Shown: positions 32,808 through 43,899 of the stretch, piece after piece
Numbering within the stretch: position 1 is the first letter of the stretch
Layout: each line of letters opens with the position of its first letter
Assembly (NCBI GenBank): GCA_039621445.1
Contig: CP154956.1
Coordinates: 92,754,648 to 92,818,647 of the forward strand
Direction of reading: 5' to 3'
DNA length: 64,000 nt
DNA from: Euglena gracilis
Taxonomy: Eukaryota; Euglenida; Euglenophyceae; Euglenales
The notes under the pieces: generated by a model
The model's database searches: none
Told to the model about the DNA's origin: nothing
Seen by the model: only the letters and a program-made list of their open reading frames with translations
Program-made: the position numbers and the translations under genes

Positions 32808-33179
32808 GTGTTGACCGTTGGCGGTGGCGGTGGTGGTTGGGGTCTCAATTTTGGCCCGTGGTGGTGGTGGTTGGGGTCTCAACTGAATTGTGGGGCTGCT
32901 AACTGGGGGGTTGCTGGCCGGCGAAGCAAAATACGGAGAGCCTTCTGGCTCTCCGTCTGGTAGGAATCGGGGCGGGGGATTGCAACCAAATTATGGGGAA
33001 AAAATCGATGAGTTGTATGAGAGGTATTTTTGGGTGGCTTAAAAAAGGTCTATGCAATGCTTTGTTGACCCCGCATCCTTTGAGAACGGAGCTGCAGCAT
33101 AACAGGCAGGGGGGTTAGGTTGGTGTTTGATACCTTCAATTTTTTTTTCATTGGGGGACCCCCAGCAGCAGGGGCTCCG

Positions 33180-33565
33180 GCTTCTTTTTAACTCAGAAGA
33201 CCCCCCCCCCCCCGGGGGGGAAGGGGTCCCTTCCAGGTGCCAAAAATGAGCATTGAGAATCAGGGATTTTCCAACCATTTTGGCCTGGTTCCCGTCCTTT
33301 TGCCGGTCCACAAAACCGAAAATTCTCCGTCCCCCTTCAGTTTCGAGGTCGGGGGGTCCGACCCCCCCTCCGTGTTGGGAGGGAGGTTCGAACCCCCCCT
33401 CGGCACCCCAAACGCCCCTGGGTCCCCCCCCCCCCCGGGCGTCCCGCGCTGGGCTGGGTAGGTGAGGGGACCCCCTCCCCTGGGGTCTTAAAAAGAAGCC
33501 TGCAGGGGCTCCAGCTGCAGGGGGCTCCACACCCTTTGACAGGGGAGGTACAGCCATATAAAAAT
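33180..33565. repeat. GACCCCCC-type C/G-tract repeat
   Basis: C-run plus GGGGGGGAAGGGGTCCC at the left; interior GGTCGGGGGGTCCGACCCCC and GGGGTCCCCCCCCCCCCCGG; right end GGGGACCCCCTCCCCTGGGG. From 33600 to 34390 no gene or repeat is recognised; the sequence is ordinary AT-rich DNA. Confidence 0.5.
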
Positions 33566-34409
33566 CCCTGCTTTTGTATTGAGTTGTAAATATCGGAGTG
33601 TTCCAATCGACCGAATTAGTCGTTGCCCAATAGATTTTGTATTTCACGGTTTATATGTTGAAAACATCTCCCCTGTGACCAAGGATCCCCCCAACTCTCA
33701 CCCATCGGATCAAGGTCATATTTTGAAGAACTTTTTCTCATGTATTCCTTTTCAAAAAATCTAAAATTTAGATGTAACAGAAACTTCTGAAGCTTGAATT
33801 GGTGAGATATTGTTGCTTTTTTTTGCATTCTTATGCCCAACAATGGACCCAAAATGAAGTTTTTTTTTTTGCTTTTCAGGCCGAACCACATGATTTTCTT
33901 AGACAGCCTCCTGTTTCTTAAACCATATTTTGGCGAAGACCCATCCCCTGGTTCTTACCCATCTTTTCCGGTTCTTAGCCGGGGAGGTGTATATATTTCG
34001 TATAATATTTTATGGTTCACGTTATATTATTTTGTTATACAGTCCAGAAAGAAATGACAAGAAACAAACGTGATCGGAAACCACCCAAATTTTCCGTCAC
34101 CTTCCTTGTCATTTTTGTTTCTGGTCATTTTTTCCGGACTGTTGTTGATTGTGCGTCACATAAATCATAATATAATCACACATTTTAAATTCCAGATGAC
34201 ACACATCACGGATACCAGATAATATTGTGCATCGAATCTTTAATTTTTCTGTGACATGATACTATTACATAGACCATATGACATGTGATGTAATTTCATG
34301 GTCAATTTAATTCAGTTCAATTTGATTCAATTCAATTACATTTACATATAATAATACGATTAAAAATATTTTTAATAATATAACTATTAATATAATATTA
34401 TATAATGTA

Positions 34410-34426
34410 ATATTATATTATTATTA

Positions 34427-34480
<54 letters not shown>

Positions 34481-34822
34481 TATTATTATTATTATTATTC
34501 TATAGGATTCTTATTATTATTATTATTATTCTTATTCTTATTCTTATTATTCTTATTTTCTTATTATCTTCTTATTATTCTTATTCTTCTTCTTATGTCT
34601 TCTTATTATTCTTATTCTTCTTCTTCTTATTCTTCTTATTCTTCTTATCTTATTTCTTCTTCTTCTTCTTCTTCTTATTCTTCTCTTCTTCTTATTCTTC
34701 TTCTTCTTCTTCTTCTTCTTATTCTTCTTCTTCTTCTTCTTCTTCTTCTTCTTCTTCTTCTTCTTCTTCTTCTTCTTCTTCTTCTTCTTCTTCTTCTTCT
34801 TCTTCTTCTTCTTCTACTTCGT

Positions 34823-34853
<31 letters not shown>

Positions 34854-35030
34854 GCTTCTTCTTCTCTTTCCTCTTCTTCTTCTTCTTCTTATCTAGTCTT
34901 CTTCTTCTTCTTCTCTTCTTCTTCTTATTATTTCTTCTTCTTCTTATTCTTCTTCTTCTTCTTCTTCTTCTTCCTGATTCTTCTTCTTCTTCTTCTCCAG
35001 CTTCTTCTTTCTCTTTCGGGGGTGGTTCCC
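34410..35030. repeat. (TTA)n and (TTC)n microsatellite complex
   Basis: TTA repeats grade into TTATTC and then TTC repeats over about 600 bases. The poly-leucine frame is an artefact. Confidence 0.97.
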
Positions 35031-35141
35031 CCCCCTAGTTCATTGAGAGTGGCCAGACCCCAAACGGGGGGGTAGGTGTCGGAATTTCGGTCCGACCGAC
35101 CCAGTAGGAGCCGCCACGGGCCAAAAATAGGGGACTCCTAA

Positions 35142-35142
35142 G

Positions 35143-35190
<48 letters not shown>
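35142..35190. repeat. (TAC)n microsatellite
   Basis: Sixteen TAC triplets directly before the 206-bp tandem array. Confidence 0.95.
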
Positions 35191-35204
35191 AAATAATAAT
35201 AAAG

Positions 35205-36425
35205 AATTTTTTAAGGTCAAAAATCGATTTTTTGAAATTTTCCCAAAACGGATGAGGAACTGCACGGACCCACCCGGGGACCCAAACCAACCATTGGGGA
35301 CCCCCAAGTGGCCTGTATACACCCCACACACCCCCGGCCCCTCCGGACCGTTTTGGGGCCCGTACAGGGGTGGCAAAAAGGGGTTCCCACAGGACTTGGC
35401 CGTTTTTCAGCCTGGCGGGGGCCAAAAAATCGATTTTTTGAAAATTACCCGAAACGGAGGGGGAACTGCACGGACCCACCCGGGGACCCAAACCAACCAT
35501 GGGGGACCCCCAAGTGGCCTGTATACACTCCACACACCCCCGGCCCCTGCGGACCGTTTTGGGGCCCGTACGGGGGTGGCAAAAAGGGGTTCCCACAGGA
35601 CTTGGCTGTTTTTCAGCCTTCCGGGGGTCAAAGAATCGATTTTTTGAAAATTACCCGAAACGGATGGGGAACTGCACGGACCCACCCGGGGACCCAAACC
35701 AACCATGGGGGACCCCCAAGTGGCCTGTATACACCCCACATACCCCCGGCCCCTCCGGACCGTTCTGGGGCCCGTACGGGGCCCCCAAAAGGGGGTTCCC
35801 ACAGGACTTGGCCGTTTTTCAGCCTTGCGGGGGCCAAAAAATCGATTTTTTGAAAATTACCCGAAACGGAGGGGGAACTGCACGGACCCACCCGGGGACC
35901 CAAACCAACCATGGGGGACCCCCAAGTGGCCTGTATACACCCCACATACCCCCGGCCCCTCCGGACCGTTCTGGGGCCCGTACGGGGCCCCCAAAAGGGG
36001 GTTCCCACAGGACTTGGCCGTTTTTCAGCCTTGCGGGGGCCAAAAAATCGATTTTTTGAAAATTACCCGAAACGGAGGGGGAACTGCACGGACCCACCCG
36101 GGGACCCAAACCAACCATGGGGGACCCCCAAGTGGCCTGTATACACCCCACATACCCCCGGCCCCTCCGGACCGTTTTGGGGCCCGTACAGGGCTGGCAA
36201 AAAGGGGTTCCCACAGGACTTGGCCGTTTTTCAGCCTGGCGGGGGCCAAAAAATCGATTTTTTGAAAATTACCCGAAACGGAGGGGGAACTGCACGGACC
36301 CACCCGGGGACCCAAACCAACCATGGGGGACCCCCAAGTGGCCTGTATACACCCCACATACCCCCGGCCCCTCCAGACCGTTTTGGGGCCTGTAGTGGGG
36401 TGGCAAAAAGGGGTTCCCGAAGGAC
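35205..36425. repeat. 206-bp tandem repeat array, about six units
   Basis: Each unit carries AAAAAATCGATTTTTTG, AACTGCACGGACCCACCC, CCAACCATGGGGGACCCCC, CCTGTATACACCCCACA and TTCCCACAGGACTTGGCCG. ATG-containing phrases recur at 35705, 35911, 36117 and 36323, giving a 206-bp period. Units differ by a few substitutions and small indels (for example ACAGGGGTGGCAAAAAGG against ACGGGGCCCCCAAAAGGG). Many frames are open but none shows exon-like bias or borders. Confidence 0.95.
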
Positions 36426-36429
36426 TTAG

Positions 36430-37200
36430 AAGGGCTGGGTCGCCGGGCCGTGCCGGGCCGTGCCGCCGGTCCGGGCCGGGCCGCCGGGTCGTGCCGGGCC
36501 GCCGGGCCGCCGGGCCGCCGGGCCGGGCTGGGCCGGGCCGTGCCGGGCCGTGCCGCCGGGCCGTGCCGCCGGGCCAGGCTGGGCCGCCGGGCCGCCGGGC
36601 CGCCGGCCGTGCCGGGCCGGCCGCCGGGCTGTGTCGCCGGGCCGGGCTGCCGGCCCGCCGGCCGTGCCGGGCCGGGCCGCCGGGTCGGGCCGGACCGCCG
36701 GGCCGGGCCGGGCCGCCGGGCCAGGCTGGGCCCGGCCGTGCCGAGCCGCCGGGCCTCCGGGCTGCCGGCTGGGCTGGGCCGCCGGGCCGGGCCGGGCCGT
36801 GCCAGGCCGGGCTGGGCCGTGCCGGGCCACCGGCCGGGCCGGGCCGCCGGGCCGAGCCGTGCAGCCGGGCCGGGCCGCCGGCTGTGCCGGGCCGGGCCGC
36901 CGGGCCGTGTCGGGCCGGTCCGCCGGGCCGTGCCGGGCCGGGCCGCCGGGCCGTGTTGGGGCCGGGCCACCGGGCCGTGCCGGGCCGGGCTGCCGGGCCA
37001 GGCTGGTCCCGCCGTGCCGGGCCGACCGGGGCCGTGTTTTGGCCGGGCCACCGGGCCGTGCCGGGCCTGGCTGGGGCCGGGCCAGGCTGGTGCCGGCCGT
37101 GCCGGGCGCCGGGCCTGCCGGGCCCGCGGCCGTGCCGGGCAAAGCCGGCCCCGGGCCGGGGCCTGCGTCCAGGGCCACGCCGAACAGGGCCCAAACCGGC
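36430..37200. repeat. GGCCGGGCCGCCG low-complexity block
   Basis: About 770 bases built almost only from GCCGGGCC, GTGCCGGGCC and CCGCCGGGCC pieces. All six frames are nearly stop-free, so the long open frames here say nothing about coding. The G-runs are short (GGG), and strong hairpins are expected. Confidence 0.95.
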
Positions 37201-37299
37201 TGGGTCATCTAGAATGGACGCGGGGGAATTGCTCTCCTGGACGGCCCCGAATGAATAATAAGCGTACCCCTTCATTTCTGTTTTAACAGAAATACACGC

Positions 37300-37790
37300 T
37301 CCGGTATGGCAGCACTTGTTATTATTATTATTATTATGAGTAGTAATATCAGGATTATGATCATTATTATTATTATTTATTACGTTAAGTTATTATTATT
37401 AGTATTATATTATTCTTAATTATTATTTATTATATTCTATTCATTTATTCTATGATATTAAATATTCTATTCTATTAATATATCTTATCTTCCTCTTTAT
37501 ATTATACGTATCTTATATGCTATTATATTAATATTATATTATATTATCGTAGATTCTATTCTCGTCTATTCTATTATATAGCAGTTATATTATATGCGAT
37601 TATCAAATTTTTATATTCTCTTCATCGTCTATTATCTTCTATTCTATAACTCTTATCTGCTTGCTCTTCGCTGTATTCTCTTCTCTTCTCTTCTATCTCT
37701 TCTTCTTACTTATTCTTCCTCTCATCTACCGCTCTCCCTACTTCCTCTTCCCATCTATCCTCTTCTATCCTCCTGCCTCACAGCATTCTC
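37300..37790. repeat. AT-rich (TTATTA) tract grading into TCTTCT
   Basis: ATTATT-rich, then pyrimidine-rich sequence leading to the acceptor region of the exon at 37866. No gene. Confidence 0.85.
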
Positions 37791-37865
37791 CCGAGTGACC
37801 ATGCATTTAGATATGTTTTCGATGTGTTTTGCATTTCTTTCGGGGTTTCAACCCCGGCCGGGCAG

Positions 37866-38022
37866 TGCGGCGGACCCTCCGCCGCCCGGCGTGGAGCGGT
37901 GCCCCTGCGGCCTCGGCCACCGCCGGCCGCAGCCGTCGGCGTGGCTCAGCCTGGAGTGGTACACCCCCGCCGTGGGCCGGGCGGTGGCCGCCGTGCTGAA
38001 GGACCGCACCAACATCTACGAC
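37866..38022 (+). CDS. Exon, possible jelly-roll (LamG-like) segment
   Basis: Acceptor CCGGCCGGGCAG. The frame reads ADPPPPGVERCPCGLGHRRP, then QPSAWLSLEWYTPAVGRAVA and AVLKDRTNIYD; I end it at GAC|GTGGCC. The L-S-L-E-W-Y-T-P...V-L pattern resembles the start of concanavalin/laminin-G-like jelly rolls (x-x-x-E-x-W-x-x-P), though this is weak. The phrase P-P-G-V-E-R recurs in the exon at 44657. The frame stays open to 38210. Confidence 0.55.
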
Positions 38023-38289
38023 GTGGCCGGGGGGCTCTCGGGGCGGGGCGGTGCGCCGCGGAACGTTGGGCGTGGCACAGGGCAGCACGCCCAACGTGGC
38101 GCCTGGGCCACGTTGGGCGATGGCGCCGCGGAGGCAATTGTTCTGTTTGTCTTGCATTTGTTTCTCTGTTGGGTTCAGTCAGGCATTTTTTTTTCAAGGC
38201 AAAATTCTCAATAATTTTAATTTTATTAAAGGTGTTTTTTAGGGCGTTTTTTTTTGAGGTTTTTTTTAAGGCATTTTCAAAAATCCAAG

Positions 38290-38480
38290 GATTTTTAAGG
38301 CGTCCATTTTCCATTGGCGGTCAAAGAGGCATCTGGGCACCGAACCAACGTCTATCCAGGTCGAAAATCAAACTTTTTTTTTTGAGTTTTGGGTGGATAG
38401 ACAATGTTCCAGCGATGCCAGAAATCATTTTCCCCCTGGATTTGGCTTCTTTTTTTGCCAAGATTTTGCTACTTCTTTTT
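38290..38480. repeat. AAGGACCGCC-type repeat, partial
   Basis: GTCTATCCAGGTCGAAAATC, TTTGAGTTTTGGGTGGATAG and GCGATGCCAGAAATCATT, as in the middle of the copy at 8390-8700. Confidence 0.5.
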
Positions 38481-38524
38481 GCTCAAAATTCGAAACTTTT
38501 TCCAGGACCAATTTTTTTAAGGTT

Positions 38525-38945
38525 TCTTATCCCCCCCCCTATGTCCAACGCCCCCCCCTATGTCCAATGACCACCCCCCCCCCCCCGGTCAGAGGACACC
38601 TTTTTGGAGGTTTGACCGAAGTTTTGGTCCCGGCGTGAAGCGAAAAATTTTGCCCAAAAATTGGCCAAAAATTTGGCCAAAATACCATTTTTGACACTTT
38701 TTGGACAAAAATTTGTCAAAATTGCCCAAAATTTTCGGCGCAAAGCGCCGGAAGGGAAAATTTGGGCATTTTTGGGTGGGTAGGGACCCACCAACTTTCT
38801 TTTGACCCCATGTCCAACGACCACCCCCCCCCCCCGGTCAGAGGACACCTTTTTGGTCACTACCCTATGTCCAACGACCACCCCCCCGGTCAGAGGACAG
38901 GGGTTACCGCTCAATGGACATAGGGGGGGGGTAAGGTTTTCAAAG
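38525..38945. repeat. TCCAACGACC-type C/G-tract repeat
   Basis: Left end CTTATCCCCCCCCCTATGTCC, right end GGACATAGGGGGGGGGTAAG: inverted copies through the homopolymer and beyond. The interior has CGGTCAGAGGACACCTTTTT three times and the core GGCGCAAAGCGCCGGAAGG near 38738. Confidence 0.8.
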
Positions 38946-39524
38946 GTGTTTTTGAAGGCGATTTGGCCAAAAAATTTTAAGGGTTTTCAAGGGGTTTTTG
39001 AGGCTCCTTAAAAAATATAAGGGTTCAGCACCCTGCACCCCCCCTCCATATGATTGTGTGGGTGCTCGTGTGGCGGAGCAAACTGCCTTCAAGGGAGTGA
39101 GACGGCTTGGAATGGAGTTTTCAACTAACCAACTACCGGTCGTTGGACTTGGGGGGTCATTGAATGTTTCACATTATGACATTATTTCACGCCAATGAAG
39201 CTTTAATTTTGTTGTACAGCATCACTTTTGCCATCATTTCATGATTTCCTGCCTTGCTTCATTTCCCTCACAAGTATATGACAAGGGGATACATCATGAC
39301 CTTGCCCAATTAACCCCCAAAACAATCTTCTAAGATGATATACCCTCTGCATAGGATTTTGGATGCCCACCCCCCGCCACGGGATGCAAATTATTGGGGG
39401 GGATGCAATCTGGATTTTTCCGTTTCTTTGTGGACATAAAGCCTTCTTCAGGCTGATGTTTCGAACAGAAGTCGTTCCAATTTCCTGTTGTGCATCCAAA
39501 TTTCAACGGTAATCCACCTGTTCA

Positions 39525-39700
39525 TGCCATCTCCCCCCCCTGTGTCCAACGACCCCTCTGTGTCCAACGACGTCCCTTTGTCTAATGACTGCCCCCTAGT
39601 CAGAGGACAACTCTTTGGACGGAACCCTATGTCCAATGACCCCCCCCAGTCGAGTCAGATGTCAGAGATCGCCAATCATTTGGACATATGGGGGAGGGGT
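39525..39700. repeat. TCCAACGACC-type C/G-tract repeat, short copy
   Basis: CTCCCCCCCCTGTGTCCAACG at the left, then CCAACGACGTCCCTTTGTC, TAGTCAGAGGACAAC, CCTATGTCCAATGACC; right end CATTTGGACATATGGGGGAGG. At 39785-39830 a short (GAAAT)n run follows. Confidence 0.65.
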
Positions 39701-39892
39701 GGGGTATTTTATGAAGGAACGCTTTTTTAAGCATTCATGAATATAAACGTCGCTTAAAAGTTGAATTAAATTACATAAAATTGAATCAAATGAAATGAAA
39801 TGAAATGAAATGAAATGAAATGAAATGAAAATAAATTGAAATAAAATAAACATGCATTTTAAACCTTCACACCGCCACCGAAACGACGTGGG

Positions 39893-40043
39893 GTCGGAGG
39901 TGCCCCCTTGGACGCCGGGGGCCTCCCGGGGCCGACGATGCAGATCGCCACCACCCCGGTGGCGCAGTGCGCCGCCACGTCATTTCCGCTGGCCAGGGCG
40001 GCCCCAACCTGGCCCTCTCAGGCGTGGGAGTGCGCCCACGCCT
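39893..40043 (+). CDS. Probable exon, frame uncertain
   Basis: A GC-rich island in which two + frames have good bias: one reads GGAPLDAGGLPGPTMQIATT, the other RRHVISAGQGGPNLALSGVG in its second half. A one-base length change inside would join them. The second frame ends at CTAG|GTGCAC. If it belongs to a jelly-roll domain it would lie between the islands at 37866 and 40381. Confidence 0.35.
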
Positions 40044-40380
40044 AGGTGCACTCTCTCACACCTGCGAAGTCCAGGTTCTGGTCGAATTCCGTTGACTGTT
40101 GGCTCTCAGTGCGGCACATCGCGCTTGTAACGACTGGCAACCGAGGCATTCCAACCCCCCCTTCTCTTTGCACTTATGAAACCTGCACCGAGTGTCTGAA
40201 CCGACACATAAGTGATGTAAAATGTTGGGGGAAGAAAACGATTCCCGTTTGTCGGAAGGAATTTCTGGGACACATGATTGAACTACAGAGCGGAGTGATT
40301 CCGCTTCCGCCGACCACGTTTCACGGCCGGCCGGCTCTTCCAGCCCCCCTCTCCCTCCCTCAGTTCGGGCTCCTCTGCAG

Positions 40381-40486
40381 CCGTGGATCAACAACACCCC
40401 CTCTGCCGCTCACTCCACGGTGGACATGGGGGACCCTCAGCACCTGGTGGTGGGCGCCCGCGTGGGCAGCGGGCGATGGCACAGCA
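40381..40486 (+). CDS. Exon, possible LamG/jelly-roll end
   Basis: Acceptor CTCCTCTGCAG; reads PWINNTPSAAHSTVDMGDPQ, then HLVVGARVGSGRWHS. L-V-V-G-A-R-x-G-S-G-R-W-H resembles the x-x-I-G-x-x-x-x-x-x-x-F-x-G strand of LamG/pentraxin-like domains. I end it at AGCA|GTTTTT. It starts in phase 0, as the exon ending at 38022 requires if the island at 39893 is skipped. Confidence 0.5.
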
Positions 40487-41266
40487 GTTTTTGTCTCAAG
40501 TTATATACCGAGACGGCATTGGACACACTGAATGCATGACACATGAACCATGACGACATTGCTTTCCATCTTTCACCCGCACACTGCCTTTTTCTCGCAA
40601 TCAGCTGTTTTCGGTCCTAAAAGGCATTCGTGTTTGCATTTTCCTCCTTTTTCGAGTTGATGCCAAGCGCTGGTGTCGTATTCAACATCGCGTGAAGGTG
40701 GTAGCTGTATGTGCTAAAGCTGGATGGGATGATCCTATGCAATCTACTACTAATTGTTATTTTTTTTCGCCCAAAATTGGTGTGGCCAAAATATGGAATT
40801 TGCCATCAAAACCATATTTTTTTCTTCACGAACCACACCTTTTCTCCCAAGAAAGAAGAACTTGCCCCCAAAACGAGAAAAAATCCCCCGGTGCCGTGCA
40901 AGCTGCACACGGTGCAATGTGCAGTGATCCAGAATCCCAATTGAAACACGGAAGGGGGAAACATGCAAAACCAAGCCCAAGGAGAAGCATGCGTGTGTGG
41001 TGGTGGGAATGTTCCCGACCTCGCCCCCTGGCGGCCTCTTTCCGCATCTGTCTGAAGGGGAAGTTCGGCTATCAGCGCCTCGTGGGATCCCCAAGCATGC
41101 CTGCCCTCCCTACTGTCCTCTCAAGGAGGAGGCCCAATGAATGCATCGCTACAACCTAAAAAAAACATACCGAAGGACAGCAGATATTATTTCAGCTGGC
41201 TGTGAATTCATTTTTTTCTCATTTATATTTTCTGATCCTTTATGGTTTCCATTTTTTTCCACAGAA

Positions 41267-41376
41267 AAGCTGATTGATGCAAACCACTCACCTGGCCAAT
41301 CTTTGAAAAACGTTTGGATCACAGCCACAGGACTGGGAAAAAGACAGCTGACAGCGGAACTCAGAAAAAGTTTTTG
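41267..41376 (+). CDS. Possible exon, unrecognised
   Basis: Behind a strong pyrimidine tract (CCATTTTTTTCCACAG) the frame reads LIDANHSPGQSLKNVWITAT, then GLGKRQLTAELRKSF and TGA. It lacks the third-position G/C bias of the other exons, so it may be chance. Confidence 0.2.
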
Positions 41377-41564
41377 ATGGAAAGAATTGTGTGAATTCTT
41401 TTGTCAAACATGGCTGATGTTTTGCTCCACGTCAGACTGGATATTCATTGCGCGAATAATAATTATTTTGGATGTTTTCCTCCTTTCCATAAACATCAAT
41501 ATATGTGCTCCAGCTGTGGGGAAAACGGAATCAAACTCAAAAAGAATTTTGTGGCAGACATTGT

Positions 41565-41663
41565 TGCTTCAGACAGACAGATAGACAGACAGACAGACGG
41601 ATGGACGGACAGACAGACAGACAGATGGACGGACAGACAGACAGACAGACGGACAGATGGACG

Positions 41664-41749
<86 letters not shown>

Positions 41750-41750
41750 A
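41565..41750. repeat. (CAGA)n microsatellite
   Basis: About 185 bases of CAGA units with CGGA/TGGA interruptions in the left half. It ends about 60 bases before the next exon acceptor. Confidence 0.97.
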
Positions 41751-41812
41751 ATCTTCGCATCAGGAATGCCAAAACCGCCAGTGAGGACTTGTCTCCGATG
41801 GTCCGCCCACAG

Positions 41813-41971
41813 AATTCCCCCTGCCCTGGGCCGGCCCTCGGAGTGGGGATGGCCCCACAGGAGATGAGCCAGCTGGAGGTCCGCGTCCACAGCCCGAAGC
41901 AGGTGCCGAAGGCAGTGGAGCTCACCAACAACCAGGACGGCACGTACACCGCGACCTTCGACGGCCGAGGC
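41813..41971 (+). CDS. Filamin-domain exon
   Basis: Acceptor TCCGCCCACAG. Contains MAPQEMSQLEVRVHSPKQVP, then KAVELTNNQDGTYTATFDGR. L-E-V-R-V-x-S-P...V-E-L-x-x-N-x-D-G-T-Y-x-A-x-F is the textbook middle of a filamin repeat. No GT donor lies near the expected end: after D-G-R-G the first GT is about 50 bases on (CCT|GTCAAA). The true border is therefore uncertain and might be non-canonical. Confidence 0.85.
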
Positions 41972-42074
41972 CAGCCCTCCCCCCACCCCAAGCCACGGCA
42001 CTGCTGGGGGGAGGAATGCCTGTCAAAGATTTCCCCAACTCTCAGGCTGAGGCCTGCCGTTTACTTCCTGTAGA

Positions 42075-42270
42075 CCTACTACTTCCCCTCCCGTGGGTGT
42101 TGTGTGCGTGTGTTGTGTGCGTTGTGCGTTGTGATGTGATGTGATGTGATGTGCTGTGCTGTGATGTGTGTTGTGTGTTGCGAGCGTTGTCTGTGTTGTG
42201 GTGTGATGTGTTGCGCATTGTGTGTTGTGTGTGGTGTGTATGCATGTGTGGTGTTGTGTGGCACATGCGC
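42075..42270. repeat. Degenerate (TG)n tract in intron
   Basis: TGTGTTG, TGATGTG and TGTGGTG units. It separates the two halves of one filamin repeat. Confidence 0.85.
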
Positions 42271-42302
42271 ACACAAGCTCAGCAAACACCCACATCCACA
42301 AG

Positions 42303-42382
42303 GGGAGGGGGGCTGCCTCTCTCGCGGGGCTGTACCGCCTCAGCGTGAAGTTTGCAAACGACCCCATCCCGGCACCTCGGGA
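42303..42382 (+). CDS. Filamin-domain exon
   Basis: Acceptor CATCCACAAG. Reads GRGAASLAGLYRLSVKFAND, then PIPAPR. G-L-Y-x-L-S-V-K-F-A-N-D-P-I-P corresponds exactly to the filamin F-G strands (G-x-Y-x-V-x-V-x-x-x-x-x-x-I-x-G-S-P). Joined after the T-Y-x-A-x-F-D-G-R of the previous exon it completes one repeat. The end at GGGA|GTTTGC is tentative. Confidence 0.85.
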
Positions 42383-42469
42383 GTTTGCCCCAGCGGTCGC
42401 TTCCTACCAACATGTTCTTTCTTGGCACCGTCAAGAAGGAGGCTTTTCCTCGTCTGACTCTGGCTGTTT

Positions 42470-42915
42470 TTTTTTTTGGAGTGACTGACTGCTTTCTGGC
42501 TCCAGACCCCCCCCCCCCCAGGGTGGCGTCTTCAGGAATGACTGGTAGTCGCCCATGCGGTGTCGAAGGTGCTGGAAAGCCTTTTGAGGTATTTTTGCCA
42601 AAATCCATTGATTTTGAGCCATTTTTTTTGCCAGATTGGCCGACCCCCAGGGGGTTGGAAGCGGGTGACTGGTTTTTGAAAGTGGAAAGACCCCGACAAG
42701 GGGGGACCCCCGGGGGTCGGCCAACGGCACAGTGGCTGGACACTGGACCGCCTTACACCTTACATCTTACACCAAAATCCCCCCAAGATTGCTATGCCCA
42801 AGATGATGTCAGGGTTCCTCCCAGGAAACTGTCAATGTGTCCGGCCCTGTCGTCACAGGAAATTGTCAGGGTCTCTGATACTGGCCTCCTGTCAGGTGTC
42901 AGCTTCCCAGCGTGG
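42470..42915. repeat. GACTGACTGG- and AAACTGTCA-type repeats in intron
   Basis: 42475-42720 starts GTGACTGACTGCTTTCTGG, has a C-run, a core TGTCGAAGGTGCTGGAAAG near 42559 and ends GTGACTGGTTTTTGAAAGTGG. At 42800-42915 a degenerate AAACTGTCA-type piece follows (GGAAATTGTCAGGGTC, CTCCTGTCAGGTGTCAGCTTCC). Confidence 0.6.
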
Positions 42916-43274
42916 GGTTGGGTATAGAGGATGGCCTGGAAACTGGGCTAATCAGTAGGGTGTATTTCGGACCCCTAAAGGAACAAACACCACATCCCAA
43001 TTTTACAAACCCCCAAATATGAGACACCCTTTGGGGTTTTGCGGCCTGCTTGCGCTCAGTGGGTTTTGGAGCATACAATCAATTAGTCCCTGGCCGACCC
43101 TGGCTGAACATTGTTTGACTATTTTCTTCACATTTTTGGTCAGTTTACCCTGGGGCAGTGCATGACTGGTCTGGTTTTTGGAAGAGTGGAAGTGATCCCC
43201 CCCGGGAGGGGTCGGTAAGAAATTATGTGTTCCGGAGTCGCCGCTGGGCGCCACTCTGTTGCCCGCCCCGGCAG

Positions 43275-43436
43275 ACCCCCAGAAGTGCGTAGCGCTGCCC
43301 ATCGACCCGAACTACGAGGAGGTGAAGCGCCTCCGCGCCCGCGCTGCGGTGCTCCGGCGCACGTTTGCGGAGACACAGGCGAAGCAGCTGTCGCTGGGCC
43401 GGGCGGCCGCCGCTTCAGGCCAGAAAATGTTAGCTC
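43275..43436 (+). CDS. Exon: filamin linker followed by helical segment
   Basis: Acceptor GCCCCGGCAG. Reads PQKCVALPIDPNYEEVKRLR, then ARAAVLRRTFAETQAKQLSL and GRAAAASGQKMLA. The P-x-K-C-x-A-L start resembles the linker behind a filamin repeat (P-x-x-x-K-x-x-x-x). The E-E-V-K-R-L-R-A-R-A-A-V-L-R-R run is charged and amphipathic, likely a helix or short coiled coil. It ends with one base at GCTC|GTGCAG, matching the exon at 43900. Confidence 0.7.
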
Positions 43437-43679
43437 GTGCAGACACAGCTCAACACAGTCCATTCTGTCGAGTGTGGATGTAAATGTGGACAGGTGTGTG
43501 CATATTGCAACTTTGGATTCTCCACCTTTGGGAAGGTTCTGTCTTGTTTGGTTTTGGCCTCTTCCACCCCACCCCCCAATTGTCTCCAAGCCCCCATACT
43601 GTTCCAGGATGTGTGAGTTGGTTGCCCCTCGGGTGCTCGGGTGCTTCTCCGGATCGCAACCTCTCCTCATCCCAAAGTT

Positions 43680-43830
43680 ACCCCCCCCCTTTTTGTCCAC
43701 CAACCACCCCTAAACAACGACCCGGACCGGGTGGTCGTTGATTGGGGGTGGTCAGTGGACAAAGGCTGAAAGTGGCGGCTTGCAGGTAAGGGGTACGTTT
43801 GACCACCCCCCTGGTCGGGGGTTGTAGGTT
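43680..43830. repeat. TCCAACGACC-like C/G-tract repeat
   Basis: GTTACCCCCCCCCTTTTTGTCC, CCTAAACAACGACCCGG, GGGTGGTCGTTGATTGGGGG and GGTCAGTGGACAAAGG: the family tags in palindromic arrangement, diverged. Confidence 0.55.
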
Positions 43831-43899
43831 GGGGGCGTGTACGGGGTTGTACACTCCGCCGGAACGCCACTCCTCGCCGTCTGTGGCCGCACGACACAG

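Noticed and set aside
34427-35038. A poly-leucine membrane protein frame
   Set aside because: It is a translation of (TTA)n/(TTC)n repeats without any non-repeat coding sequence.
36025-37275. A 416-residue minus-strand frame and its overlapping long frames
   Set aside because: They come from the GGCCG low-complexity block and the 206-bp array, where all frames are open. There is no codon bias or splice context.
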